DNA of 17,850 nt from Gammaproteobacteria bacterium (GCA_030638455.1 DAOWEP010000146.1:1-17850); one strand, 5' to 3'. Counted from the first letter of the stretch, positions 8,068 through 15,808 are shown. Made by a program: numbers and translations. Notes: a model not told the origin generated them from the sequence alone.

Positions 8068-9275
8068 TGAGACTACTGGATATACTGTCATATACAGGTA
8101 GCACGCTTGGCCGTTACCGAACGCGCACCGGCCTGATATTACTGGCAATGGCAATCGGCGTGGCCTCCATTATTATTCTTACCTCTCTGGGTGAGGCCGC
8201 ACGAAAATATGTAGTTGGCCAATTTTCATCACTGGGCACAAACCTGTTGATTGTAATCCCCGGTCGATCGGAAACCACAGGTGGCGCACCCAGCATGATA
8301 GTCGGTGAAACGCCTCGCGATCTTACACTGGATGATGCAAAGGCACTAACTCGCAGCGCCTATGTACAACGCATTGCACCCGTCATGATCGGTTCCGCCT
8401 CGATTTCATGGAAACAACTTGACCGTGAAGCACCTGTTCTTGGCTCTACTGCCGCGCTACTGGATATCAGGCACTGGAACATGGACAGTGGTCGCTTCTT
8501 GCCCAGAGGGGAAATAGACCGTGCTACCCCAGTTTGCATACTGGGTGGAAAATTGTACAGAGAGCTATTCGGTTCCGAAACCGCCCTGGGAAAATGGATT
8601 CGCATTGGAGACCGACGTTTTCGTGTGATCGGCATCATGGCCTCGGAAGGCAGGTCTATCGGGGTAGATGTACAGGATCTGGTTATTATCCCGGTTGCCT
8701 CTGCACAGTCTCTGTTTAACTCGCCCTCACTGTTTCGGATTCTGGTGGAGGCCAGGAACAGGGATGTTATTCCCAGGGCTAAAGAACACATTCTGGATAC
8801 GATCCAGGAACGCCATCAGGGCGAGCGGGATATAACCGTCATTACCCAGGATGCAATCCTGTCTACCTTTGACCGGATACTAAGAGCACTCACACTAACC
8901 GTAGGAGGTATCGCAGCCATCAGCCTGTTTGTGGCCGGGATATTAATAATGAACATCATGCTGGTTTCGGTCAGCCAGAGAACGGCAGAAATAGGTTTGT
9001 TAAAGGCCCTGGGTGCACCAGGCAATCAAATTATTGTGCTTTTCCTTTCAGAGGCTATTGCCCTTTCGCTTGCGGGCGCATGCTTTGGAGTTGCGGTTGG
9101 CATGGCGGGTAACTTGATTATTGGGCACTTCTATCCAGATCTGCCGCTTGGTGCGCCCTGGTGGGCAGTCGCCTCTGCTGTTGGGATTGCGGTAACTACA
9201 GGGACTGCCTTTGGTGCACTACCTGCCAGACGTGCCGCAAAACTGGATCCGGTTCTGGCTCTTTCTCATAAGTAA
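8067..9275 (+). CDS. ABC transporter permease, FtsX/MacB type (first of two)
   Basis: Inner-membrane subunit of 402 residues with the MacB architecture: TM1 at about 22-41, a large periplasmic MacB core domain (about 50-265), then three helices at about 275-300, 323-350 and 364-386. The core carries the family segments ELFGSETALGKWIRIG (166-181) and RVIGIMASEGRSIGVDVQD (186-204). The C-terminus has the usual PARRAAKLDPVLAL motif. Full-length MacB fuses this permease to its ATPase; here they are separate genes. Start codon coupled to the ATPase stop codon. Confidence 0.92.
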   Translation: MRLLDILSYTGSTLGRYRTRTGLILLAMAIGVASIIILTSLGEAARKYVVGQFSSLGTNLLIVIPGRSETTGGAPSMIVGETPRDLTLDDAKALTRSAYVQRIAPVMIGSASISWKQLDREAPVLGSTAALLDIRHWNMDSGRFLPRGEIDRATPVCILGGKLYRELFGSETALGKWIRIGDRRFRVIGIMASEGRSIGVDVQDLVIIPVASAQSLFNSPSLFRILVEARNRDVIPRAKEHILDTIQERHQGERDITVITQDAILSTFDRILRALTLTVGGIAAISLFVAGILIMNIMLVSVSQRTAEIGLLKALGAPGNQIIVLFLSEAIALSLAGACFGVAVGMAGNLIIGHFYPDLPLGAPWWAVASAVGIAVTTGTAFGALPARRAAKLDPVLALSHK

Positions 9276-9301
9276 ATATTTTATTAATTAATAAATAAAA
9301 T

Positions 9302-10501
9302 ATGCTGACACGAGACTTCATCCATCTGGCAAGCAGCTCTATTTTGTCACAGCGCCTCCGTGCCAGCCTGACTATTCTTGGCATTGCCATAGGAATCATG
9401 GCCGTCGTGTTACTAACCTCGATTGGAGAAGGAATTCACCGGTTCGTTTTATCTGAATTCACCCAATTTGGTTCTTCGATCATCGGTATAAATCCCGGCA
9501 AGGCGACTACTCATGGTACGTCTGTAGGGATCTTTGGTACCGAACGACCCCTAACCATAGATGACGCTGAAGCACTAAGACGGATTCCATACACGCTGTC
9601 AGTGGTATCTCTGGTACAGGGAAATGCAGAGGTAGAAGCCGATAAACGACAACGTCGAACTACCGTGTATGGCGTCAGCCCTGATTTCCCAGCCGCATTC
9701 AGTCTTGAGGTTGGTATTGGAAAATTCCTGCCTAAAGATAACCCGCAGGCACCTCGTGCATTTGCGGTATTGGGGAGCAAACTGCGGTCAGAATTGTTTG
9801 GCAGTGAAAACCCGCTAGGTAAAAAGATCCGTATTGGTGGTGCTCGGTACCGAGTGATTGGCAGCATGGAATCAAAAGGGCAGGTACTGGGATTTGACCT
9901 TGATGATACGATTTATATCCCGACTAACAGGGCATTAGAGATGTTCAACCGTGACAGTCTAATGGAGATCGACCTGGTGTATGAAGAAGGCGCGCCGGAA
10001 AAAGAGGTGGTCGAGCACATCAAGCGAATCCTGCAGGCAAGACATGGTCGGGAAGACTTTACCATTACCACTCAGCAACAGATGCTGGATGTGCTGGGCT
10101 CTGTACTAAATGTTTTAACCTTTTCAGTTGCAGCACTAGGTAGCATCTCCCTACTGGTTGGTGGTGTAGGTATTTTCAGTATTATGACAATTGCGGTACA
10201 GGAGCGCACCCCCGAAGTCGGCCTGCTTGGCGCACTGGGTGCACAACGGAAACAGATTCTCGGATTATTTCTCAGTGAGGCCGTTATCCTCGCCGCTATT
10301 GGCGGACTCGCAGGACTGGTGCTGGGTATAGGCGGAGCACAACTTCTTCACCTGCTGATTCCTGCACTTCCGGTACACACACCCTGGTCTTATGTACTTC
10401 TCGCGGAGGCGATTGCCGTCATTCTTGGCTTAGTCGCCGGGGTCATGCCTGCCATGAGGGCTGCTAGAATGGATCCGGTTGAGGCATTACGATCAGAATA
10501 A
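9302..10501 (+). CDS. ABC transporter permease, FtsX/MacB type (second of two)
   Basis: Inner-membrane subunit of 399 residues, collinear with the preceding permease: TM1 at about 20-41, a periplasmic MacB core with ELFGSENPLGKKIRIGG and YRVIGSMESKGQVLGFD, three C-terminal helices, and a final PAMRAARMDPVEALRSE. The two permeases share the same layout but differ throughout, so they are diverged paralogues and could form a heterodimer on one ATPase. It follows after 26 AT-rich bases with no clear ribosome-binding site. It is the last gene of the uspA-adaptor-ATPase-permease-permease unit and is convergent with the FecR-domain gene. Confidence 0.92.
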   Translation: MLTRDFIHLASSSILSQRLRASLTILGIAIGIMAVVLLTSIGEGIHRFVLSEFTQFGSSIIGINPGKATTHGTSVGIFGTERPLTIDDAEALRRIPYTLSVVSLVQGNAEVEADKRQRRTTVYGVSPDFPAAFSLEVGIGKFLPKDNPQAPRAFAVLGSKLRSELFGSENPLGKKIRIGGARYRVIGSMESKGQVLGFDLDDTIYIPTNRALEMFNRDSLMEIDLVYEEGAPEKEVVEHIKRILQARHGREDFTITTQQQMLDVLGSVLNVLTFSVAALGSISLLVGGVGIFSIMTIAVQERTPEVGLLGALGAQRKQILGLFLSEAVILAAIGGLAGLVLGIGGAQLLHLLIPALPVHTPWSYVLLAEAIAVILGLVAGVMPAMRAARMDPVEALRSE

Positions 10502-10606
10502 AAAAACAAGATTATCCACAGGATGCTTCTCTTAATAATGTTAATTTTACAGCTCATGCTTTTCCATATTAGTATCTACGCTGGTATCTACATTGCTAGA
10601 ATCACT

Positions 10607-11278
10607 TCATGGCTCTTCTGTTACTTGATCCTCTTTATTCCACTCAACCAGATCAGGAGGAGTTGATAGCCCTTGTGGAATGACCGTTGTTTCCGTAATA
10701 AACGCATAAGAAAACTCAGAATCCCCACCCAAAGTGATACTGCCACCTTCATTCTCGATTACGAGTGAGCCTTCCCAAACTGCCACGGCCAGTCCGGCAT
10801 TACCCAGCACCAGTTCATAGTTCGCGTCCTGCGCCTGAAAAACAGTTGCTACAGGAGTATTCAACCAATAGGAACCCGGGTCTTTCTTTCCTATGTCACC
10901 CGTAATGGTACGCAGACTGCCTTTTAACAATGAGCCCCTGAATATTGAAGCTTCATTCTGAAGTTGTGCATCAATTGTATCAGCGTAAGAAAATGCATCA
11001 ATACGGAATTCCGTTTCTGAATGCAACACCACTACAGCACCATCGCGAAAACGTAACTGAACCCTGGAAGACTCCGAAGTTTTTAGAGTATCTCCTTGAA
11101 AAAAAGAGGCGCCACGTTTGATGCTTCGTTCTGAATAGTCTGGTGCAACTGCAAACAGCTTATCTGAAATATATACTACCTTACCGGCAAGGGCATTTTC
11201 CGCAATACAAGGAAAGGTAATACTTAACAGGGAAAAAATCCCCAGGAATGATATTACATGCAGGTTCTTAACAAACAT
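10607..11278 (-). CDS. Exported FecR-domain protein
   Basis: A 223-residue protein with a signal peptide (hydrophobic 8-22, cleavage probably after CIA at 26) and a FecR-like domain: GKVVYISDKLFAV (32-44), RGASFFQGDTLKTSESSRVQLRFRDG in outline at about 55-80, then EFRIDAFSYAD and the LRTITGDIG segment. The usual follow-on of this domain, a TP-x-ATI-G-x-RGT motif, is degenerate here (TPVATVFQAQDANYEL). In the family, stand-alone exported FecR domains are often encoded next to CHASE2/adenylate-cyclase or other signalling genes; their ligand is unknown. It is 18 bases downstream of the cyclic-nucleotide-binding/rhodanese gene on the same strand, so the two are probably co-transcribed. No strong ribosome-binding site is visible. 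Confidence 0.82.
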   Translation of the reverse strand: MFVKNLHVISFLGIFSLLSITFPCIAENALAGKVVYISDKLFAVAPDYSERSIKRGASFFQGDTLKTSESSRVQLRFRDGAVVVLHSETEFRIDAFSYADTIDAQLQNEASIFRGSLLKGSLRTITGDIGKKDPGSYWLNTPVATVFQAQDANYELVLGNAGLAVAVWEGSLVIENEGGSITLGGDSEFSYAFITETTVIPQGLSTPPDLVEWNKEDQVTEEP

Positions 11279-11296
11279 GACCAGGTCAGGACAAAA

Positions 11297-12343
11297 TCAA
11301 CCAGCTGTTGCGGCCTGCATTCCACCTGACAGCACAAATACATTGATACCTCGCTCACTTATGATATAGGCAGCTGCTGCACTACGACCACCTGAATCAC
11401 AATACACAACATATTTCTTTTCCGGATTCATTTTAGACAGTCGTATTCTTAGCAAATATAAAGGGATATTGACGCTATTCGGAAGATTACCGCCTTCAAA
11501 TTCATTTTCGAGACGAACATCGACAAGCACGGCCCCCTCATTGCTCATCATCTCCTGAGCCTGTTCGTACGTAACATTATTCAATATGGGTTGCTGCAAC
11601 AGCTCATTAAAGTCTTCTTTGGAAAGACGCATCAATGAACCTTCTGTAGTCATGGTAATGGTAGCATTTCGTACGGTATCGGAGATTAATGCTTCTTCAC
11701 CAAAGCCATCCCCCTGGTTCAGAACAGCTAGTTTGATTTGCCTTCCATCCGGTGCCGCCCTTGATACCTCACAGCTTCCACGCTGGAGAATGTAATAATA
11801 ATCTCCCGGGTCACCCTGACGCATAATGGTTTCACCCGGCTGCATAGGAACCTGCTCCATTTGCATAAACATCTTTTGAATATTAGCAGGAGGGATTTGC
11901 AGGAACACGTTCGACTGAAGAATTTTAGTCATCCAGTCACTATCTGCTTCGTCATCTTCCTCGTTGATTTCAGTAACCACATAACTGGCAGTCTGGTCCC
12001 AGGTGAGCAGAACATCCAGCATGTCCGTATCAATACCAATAAAACTTATATCTGTTCTGGCAACTGCGGTTTCCTGACGGGGCTGACGATTGGCCAGTGG
12101 TTGAAGTGACTCCTTACTGCCTCCCATTATAATACTAGACACACCCTCTGCATTCTTTATTTCAATCTCACCTTCAAGCAGGTAAAAGGTACTACTGTCT
12201 TTTTGACCTTCCTTGAATAAAGCCTTACCCGCTTCGAGATGCTCAACTACCGCCTTCTTCGCAAGTTCACCGAAATTATCATTGGTGAGATTACATACCG
12301 GTACAAATCGTCGCAAAACTTTTTGATCTACACGCTCAGTCAT
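11297..12343 (-). CDS. Two cyclic-nucleotide-binding domains fused to a rhodanese domain
   Basis: A 348-residue cytoplasmic protein with no membrane segment. The first CNB domain (about 12-125) is degenerate and lacks a proper phosphate-binding cassette. The second (about 140-250) has QPGETIMRQGDPGDYYYIL and the cassette FGEEALISDTVRNATI (214-229), with the glutamate and arginine that contact the cyclic phosphate, so it probably binds cAMP or cGMP. The C-terminal rhodanese domain (about 256-346) has the active-site loop CDSGGRS (315-321) with cysteine C315, giving potential persulfide or redox chemistry. There is no helix-turn-helix, so it is not a CRP-type transcription factor. It leads a two-gene unit with the FecR-domain protein. 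The natural reading is a cAMP-gated or allosteric sulfur-transfer/redox sensor, which is inference. Confidence 0.9.
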   Translation of the reverse strand: MTERVDQKVLRRFVPVCNLTNDNFGELAKKAVVEHLEAGKALFKEGQKDSSTFYLLEGEIEIKNAEGVSSIIMGGSKESLQPLANRQPRQETAVARTDISFIGIDTDMLDVLLTWDQTASYVVTEINEEDDEADSDWMTKILQSNVFLQIPPANIQKMFMQMEQVPMQPGETIMRQGDPGDYYYILQRGSCEVSRAAPDGRQIKLAVLNQGDGFGEEALISDTVRNATITMTTEGSLMRLSKEDFNELLQQPILNNVTYEQAQEMMSNEGAVLVDVRLENEFEGGNLPNSVNIPLYLLRIRLSKMNPEKKYVVYCDSGGRSAAAAYIISERGINVFVLSGGMQAATAG

Positions 12344-12630
12344 AAGTACTAATCACAAAAAAGGAAATTCATGGGCTATTATGCACGTCGCCTCGAATCT
12401 AGCTTCCAGGCACCTCAGTATATCGGCATCTTAATCATTTTCTGAATATCAGGATATTATTATATTAAATCCATCTAGTTGGAAATCCTTGATTTTTTCA
12501 GCCGCCCAATTCATTCTGGCTAGCTAAAAAAACACATAGTATCCTACAATATCCTTTGCGAAAACCCCTGATACTCCATCAAGGTGATATTGGCGGGGTA
12601 CAATCCTGCTTTCTTACCTCATAACATACT
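12344..12630. other. Intergenic region between dsrC and the CNB-rhodanese gene
   Basis: No credible gene. It must hold the promoter of the CNB-rhodanese gene and the 3' end of the dsrC transcript. A run of seven T on the - strand (about 12526-12532) follows loosely complementary AGTATC/GATACT segments and could be a weak terminator of dsrC, but the stem is poor. No clear -10/-35 pair was found. Confidence 0.3.
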
Positions 12631-12981
12631 TCATGAATGGTCAATACAGTCATTGGGCATGGGTAACCCTGCTATTCTGCATCCCTGCCTGGAGGGGCCA
12701 TTAGGAAACAAATCATACAAATACTTCCTGTTACCCTTTTCAGCCCCAATCTCTTTTCCAACCACCTTCATCAATAGACGCACATTGGGTGAAGAACCAT
12801 ATTCTCGATAATACTCACGTAAAAAATGAACAATCTCCCAATGCCCCTCTGTCAGTTCAATTCCTTCTTCAGCAGAAAGTTCCCTGGCAATATCCTCAGA
12901 CCACTCCTCCAGATTTAGTAGATAGCCGTTAACATCAGTATCATCATCGTTCAAAATAAACTTCATAATATCAGGACACAT
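12631..12981 (-). CDS. dsrC: DsrC/TusE-family sulfur-relay protein with both arm cysteines
   Basis: A small cytoplasmic sulfur carrier or regulator of 116 residues. Family segments are GYLLNLEEWSEDIA (19-32), LTEGHWEIVHFLREYY (43-58), RLLMKVVGKEIGAEKGN (68-84), YLYDLFPNGP and the C-terminal arm GCRIAGLPMPNDC. Both arm cysteines are present, C101 and C112, 11 residues apart as in true DsrC, whereas TusE proteins keep only the last. DsrC forms a trisulfide between these cysteines and delivers sulfur to or from DsrAB; single-gene copies outside dsr operons may be regulatory. Unusually, four residues (IDHS) follow the last cysteine, where the family normally has one. The ATG at 12981 is fixed by a perfect AAGGAGG eight bases upstream. 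It stands alone, so either a dsr operon is elsewhere or this is a regulatory paralogue. Confidence 0.9.
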   Translation of the reverse strand: MCPDIMKFILNDDDTDVNGYLLNLEEWSEDIARELSAEEGIELTEGHWEIVHFLREYYREYGSSPNVRLLMKVVGKEIGAEKGNRKYLYDLFPNGPSRQGCRIAGLPMPNDCIDHS

Positions 12982-12989
12982 ATCAAGCT

Positions 12990-12996
12990 CCTCCTT
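12990..12996 (-). promoter_or_regulatory. Strong ribosome-binding site of dsrC
   Basis: Reads AAGGAGG on the - strand, with eight bases before the ATG. It is among the best Shine-Dalgarno sites in the window and decides the start in favour of 12981 over the internal ATG five codons later. High expression is suggested. Confidence 0.75.
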
Positions 12997-13012
12997 ATGT
13001 GCATACAGATAG

Positions 13013-13018
13013 TTTATA
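13013..13018 (-). promoter_or_regulatory. Candidate -10 element of dsrC
   Basis: TATAAA on the - strand, about 30 bases upstream of the dsrC start codon, one mismatch from the consensus. No convincing -35 element was found at 16-18 bases, so this is a weak call. Confidence 0.3.
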
Positions 13019-13161
13019 GGTAACGATTGGGACTACAACTTCTTATTATTTACATAAATAACTTGTTTGGTAAATCCGACCGATTTAGATCAGGCCACCC
13101 TGCCTAATTTGAAACCACATTACGAACCAACTTCGACCTTATTATAGTTGGGTTTAATAAA

Positions 13162-13190
13162 GAAATAATAGTTGGCGAAACTACTATTTT
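13162..13190 (-). terminator. AT-rich hairpin downstream of mazG, possible terminator
   Basis: On the - strand AAATAGTAGTT and AACTATTATTT pair over 11 positions (one G-T pair) around a five-base loop TCGCC, about 90 bases after the mazG stop codon. It is followed by TCTTTATT, a poor T-tract. It could end the mazG transcript or be an operator upstream of dsrC; the stem is regular but AT-rich. Confidence 0.4.
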
Positions 13191-13278
13191 GAGCCTGGTA
13201 TTCCGTCAAGCTATTACTGGTATGACACATTCTCAAATACATACTATTTATAATAGATACAAATCAACGAATTGTTAC

Positions 13279-14082
13279 TCATATCATGACTTGTTTGGCC
13301 TTTTCCCACAGCCGATCCATCTCTTCCAAACTAGCTTGCTCTATTGACCTTCCCTGCTGCTCTAATGCCACCTCAATCGCATTAAACCGACCCTCGAACT
13401 TCAGGTTCGCCTCACGCAATGCAGACTCGGCATCTATACCCGCATGCCGCGCCAGATTTACACAGGAAAACAATAAATCTCCCATTTCTTCCTGAATACG
13501 CTCCTTGACTCGATCTGTATCATTCAAACACTCTTCCTTGTATTCACCAAGCTCCTCTTCAACCTTGCTAATCACAGATTGTATGTCTTCCCAGTCAAAA
13601 CCAACTCTGGACGCCCTTTTCTGGAGTTTCTCGGCCCTCACCAATGCAGGCAAGGCCAGACTGACCCCATCAAGTACACTGGCCCTGATATTTTTATTAT
13701 CCGCTTTTTCCTTTCGTTCCTTTTCCTTGTGCTCTTCCCAGGCCAGCGTCTGTTCTTTAGCATTATTGATTTGCTCATCCGCAAATACATGTGGATGCCT
13801 GCGAACCAGTTTTATAGCAATTGCATCTACAATATCATCAAAACTGAATTTATTTTCTTCCCTTGTTATCTGGGTATAAAAAATAATCTGAAATAACAAG
13901 TCACCTAACTCATCACATAGTTCCTGGTCATTACCCCTGTGAATAGCATCCACTACTTCGTACGCCTCTTCCAGGGTATATGACACAAGTGTCTCCAGTG
14001 TTTGCTCTCTATCCCATGGGCAACCGTGTTCGGGGTCACGCAAACGTTCCATAATGTTACGTAAGTCATCCAGGTTATACAT
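13279..14082 (-). CDS. mazG: Nucleoside triphosphate pyrophosphohydrolase MazG
   Basis: Hydrolyses (d)NTPs, including damaged or non-canonical ones, to monophosphate and pyrophosphate; in E. coli it also influences ppGpp levels. The 267 residues contain the two tandem MazG domains of the long bacterial type. The N-terminal one has DPEHGCPWDREQT (16-28), LEEAYEVVDAI (37-47) and ELCDELGDLLFQ (54-65). The C-terminal one has KVEEELGEYKEE and EEMGDLLFSCVNLARH with its metal-binding acidic residues. Between them lies the typical charged linker and LPALVRAEKLQKRASRVGFDW. Length equals the family norm (about 263). A GGAGG ribosome-binding site precedes the ATG. It is divergent from rsd. Confidence 0.96.
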   Translation of the reverse strand: MYNLDDLRNIMERLRDPEHGCPWDREQTLETLVSYTLEEAYEVVDAIHRGNDQELCDELGDLLFQIIFYTQITREENKFSFDDIVDAIAIKLVRRHPHVFADEQINNAKEQTLAWEEHKEKERKEKADNKNIRASVLDGVSLALPALVRAEKLQKRASRVGFDWEDIQSVISKVEEELGEYKEECLNDTDRVKERIQEEMGDLLFSCVNLARHAGIDAESALREANLKFEGRFNAIEVALEQQGRSIEQASLEEMDRLWEKAKQVMI

Positions 14083-14189
14083 TTACCTACTTCCTCCTGA
14101 TCTCATCTTTGCGATAGTGGTACAAACAACAACCTTCATAAAACATACGTCTCACCATTTCCCGAAAGAAAAACTTATTCCCATTATTT

Positions 14190-14216
14190 ACAGTAAGTTA
14201 AAGTGATATTTACTGT
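14190..14216. repeat. Perfect 7-bp inverted repeat, possible operator
   Basis: ACAGTAA (14190-14196) and TTACTGT (14210-14216) are perfect reverse complements separated by 13 bases, so their centres are 20 bases (about two helical turns) apart, the geometry of a dimeric regulator site. It lies between mazG and rsd, about 120 bases upstream of the rsd -35 element. No known regulator is assigned. Confidence 0.35.
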
Positions 14217-14331
14217 TGCAATATTACTATTAATACATCAGCCCCACTTATCTGTAACCTACAAAATATTTTTATTGCTCATGTAAAAATACTTTTTTCT
14301 CCTTTTCACTAAACATAAAATCAAACACTTA

Positions 14332-14361
14332 TTGACATCTGTTACAAAGTGTTTTTATATA
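14332..14361 (+). promoter_or_regulatory. Sigma-70 promoter of rsd
   Basis: A perfect -35 hexamer TTGACA (14332-14337) is followed after 18 bases by TATATA (14356-14361). Transcription would start near 14368 and give a leader of about 30 bases before the rsd ATG. A TTG-initiated extension of the rsd frame would begin exactly at this -35 element, which argues against that longer start. Confidence 0.6.
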
Positions 14362-14397
14362 GCTCTCCAAGCATTAATAAATAACAGCGGAGGATGC

Positions 14398-14898
14398 ATG
14401 CTAAACCAGGATACTACACATCAGGTACGACGTACTCGGGACCGTCGTGCACAGTCCCATAACCTGATCAAGGATCTAATCGATACGCGTACCAAAATGC
14501 TTGTCCTGTATAGTAAACTGGCGGCCAACAAATCTACTGAGCCTGAGGATTCTTTGCCTGGTATCTTACAGGAGTTCTGCCAGACTTTAATTGACTATAC
14601 GGCCAGCGCCCATTTCCACATGTACCGCCACATAGAAGAAAAAATGGAAAAACGAGTACAGATAAAAAAACTGGCTGAAAGTTTCTACCCCAGGATTATG
14701 TCAATAACAAAAACCATTATTGATTTTAACGATAACTATGATTCCTGGTCCAAGGTAACATCACAGGAAAAACTTGAGGCCGACCTTTCCGTTTTAGGGG
14801 AACAACTGGCTGAGAGGATCGAACTGGAAGACAAGCTTATTGAAGCACTATCTTCAACCCGTAGCCCGGATACCAAACAGACCACACTCCACTCCTAG
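14398..14898 (+). CDS. rsd: Rsd/AlgQ-family anti-sigma-70 regulator
   Basis: In E. coli, Rsd binds sigma-70 in stationary phase and favours alternative sigma factors; AlgQ of Pseudomonas is the homologue. The product has 166 residues (E. coli Rsd has 158) and is all-helical. It begins MLNQ as in E. coli and carries LIDTRTKMLVLYSKLA (27-42), LQEFCQTLIDYTASAHFHMYRHI (about 57-79), and the C-terminal LGEQLAERIELEDKLIEAL (133-151), the most conserved part. The ATG at 14398 was chosen because of conservation starting there, the GGAGG just upstream (spacing short, about four bases), and the promoter lying over the would-be longer N-terminus. Monocistronic by appearance. Confidence 0.87.
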   Translation: MLNQDTTHQVRRTRDRRAQSHNLIKDLIDTRTKMLVLYSKLAANKSTEPEDSLPGILQEFCQTLIDYTASAHFHMYRHIEEKMEKRVQIKKLAESFYPRIMSITKTIIDFNDNYDSWSKVTSQEKLEADLSVLGEQLAERIELEDKLIEALSSTRSPDTKQTTLHS

Positions 14899-15054
14899 CA
14901 TCAACAAAAGCAGTACCCATGCAGGCCTCACTCAGCGGCCCTCTGTAACTTTAACTGTAATAATAAGTATACAATCAGGCCCGATGATACACTGCTGTGC
15001 AGACAGACCGCACGCGAAAACAGGATGACGAACTTCGGCAACCTCGTTACAGCA

Positions 15055-15354
15055 TTACTTCTTATCTTTATTTATTAACCCTGTCTTATGAAGTGGAATG
15101 ATCACTTCACCCTGTGGTGCTGGCTCATCCGTAAACTTCGGCCGCATGCCCATTTCCCTCCCTGCTGCCTGTGCCAACTCCTGTTCCCGCTCTGTGATCA
15201 GCCCCAGGCAATCACGAATAGCCAGGATCGTATCGTCCTGCAAAGGGTGTTTGAGCTCAGGGGGTGTAGCAGTATCTTTCACCACCCTGGTTAATATATT
15301 TTTTACAGCCCGCAAAATAACTTCTTCTTTATTAAAGGCTTCCTGGTTATTCAT
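15055..15354 (-). CDS. Small conserved protein, possibly the ScpA-like short family
   Basis: A 99-residue soluble protein. The run VKNILTRVVKDTATPPELKHPL in outline (about 17-38), DDTILAIRDCLGLITEREQELA (about 40-61) and RPKFTDEP resemble a short proteobacterial family that, from memory, is often labelled segregation and condensation protein A, although it is much shorter than real ScpA (about 250 residues). I do not accept a condensin role from this sequence. Probably two helices followed by a disordered proline-containing tail. AGGAG lies about 10 bases before the ATG. It stands between rsd and a + strand small-protein pair. Confidence 0.65.
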   Translation of the reverse strand: MNNQEAFNKEEVILRAVKNILTRVVKDTATPPELKHPLQDDTILAIRDCLGLITEREQELAQAAGREMGMRPKFTDEPAPQGEVIIPLHKTGLINKDKK

Positions 15355-15571
15355 TATGGGTCAACTCCTGCCTGACTTCTTTAGGTAAACACTTAAATGA
15401 TACGATTTTTCATTCTACGCAGAATTCATTTTTGATTCTATCATCAAAGTTGCGTTAATCCCCCTCAAAAAACCTGCCTTTATCACTAATAACCAGCGCC
15501 GTATACTATCCAAACCTGTTTGTGATATCTAAAAACTGTAAGTTGCATCAAAGCGTGGGGACCAGACTGCT

Positions 15572-15793
15572 ATGCCATATTTTGTATACAAGATTTTCGA
15601 TAAAAAAAAGCTGGAATTTGTTGATAGCTTCGGGAAATACCGTGACGCAAAGGATTTTTCACGTTCCATGCGTGCTGATCTGACCGAAGATGATGACCAT
15701 ACAATTAAAATGGTGTTTGCCAAACATCAGGACGAAGCTGAAAGACTATTAATACAAAAACGTAAACCAAGACCTCTTGGGGAAGATGCCTGA
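15572..15793 (+). CDS. Short conserved hypothetical protein (73 residues)
   Basis: Starts MPYFVYKIF and continues as a compact alpha/beta-looking basic protein with a helix rich in Glu/Ala/Arg near the end (QDEAERLLIQKRKPRP, about 52-67). It resembles short conserved proteins of sulfur-oxidising and related Gammaproteobacteria of unknown function (from memory, not checked). A GTGGGGA ribosome-binding site is about 10 bases upstream. It is followed after 15 bases by the five-cysteine protein, so they probably form an operon. A TATACT at 15502-15507 could be its -10 element. Confidence 0.75.
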   Translation: MPYFVYKIFDKKKLEFVDSFGKYRDAKDFSRSMRADLTEDDDHTIKMVFAKHQDEAERLLIQKRKPRPLGEDA

Positions 15794-15808
15794 TCAATAG
15801 CTAGCGAT

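Larger units (their letters stand above)
14083..14397. other. AT-rich divergent promoter region between mazG and rsd
   Basis: No gene in 315 bases. It contains a dyad ACAGTAA-N13-TTACTGT and the rsd promoter (both listed separately). The mazG promoter must also lie here but was not resolved; candidate elements are too common in such AT-rich sequence to choose among. Confidence 0.5.

Noticed and set aside
10540..10609. Read-through extension of the FecR-domain protein
   Set aside because: After the TGA stop the same frame stays open for 19 codons, but it is short, compositionally unremarkable and has no family counterpart, so a nonsense mutation cannot be argued.
12584..12811. A 75-residue + strand ORF covering the 3' end of dsrC
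   Set aside because: Antisense to the conserved C-terminal half of DsrC, with no independent support.
13505..13896. Serine-rich + strand ORFs of 105-124 residues
   Set aside because: They are antisense shadows of mazG; the composition follows from reverse-complementing Glu/Leu-rich codons.
14332..14397. TTG-initiated 22-residue N-terminal extension of Rsd
   Set aside because: The TTG is the start of a perfect -35 hexamer, the internal ATG at 14398 has GGAGG just upstream, and similarity to Rsd begins there.
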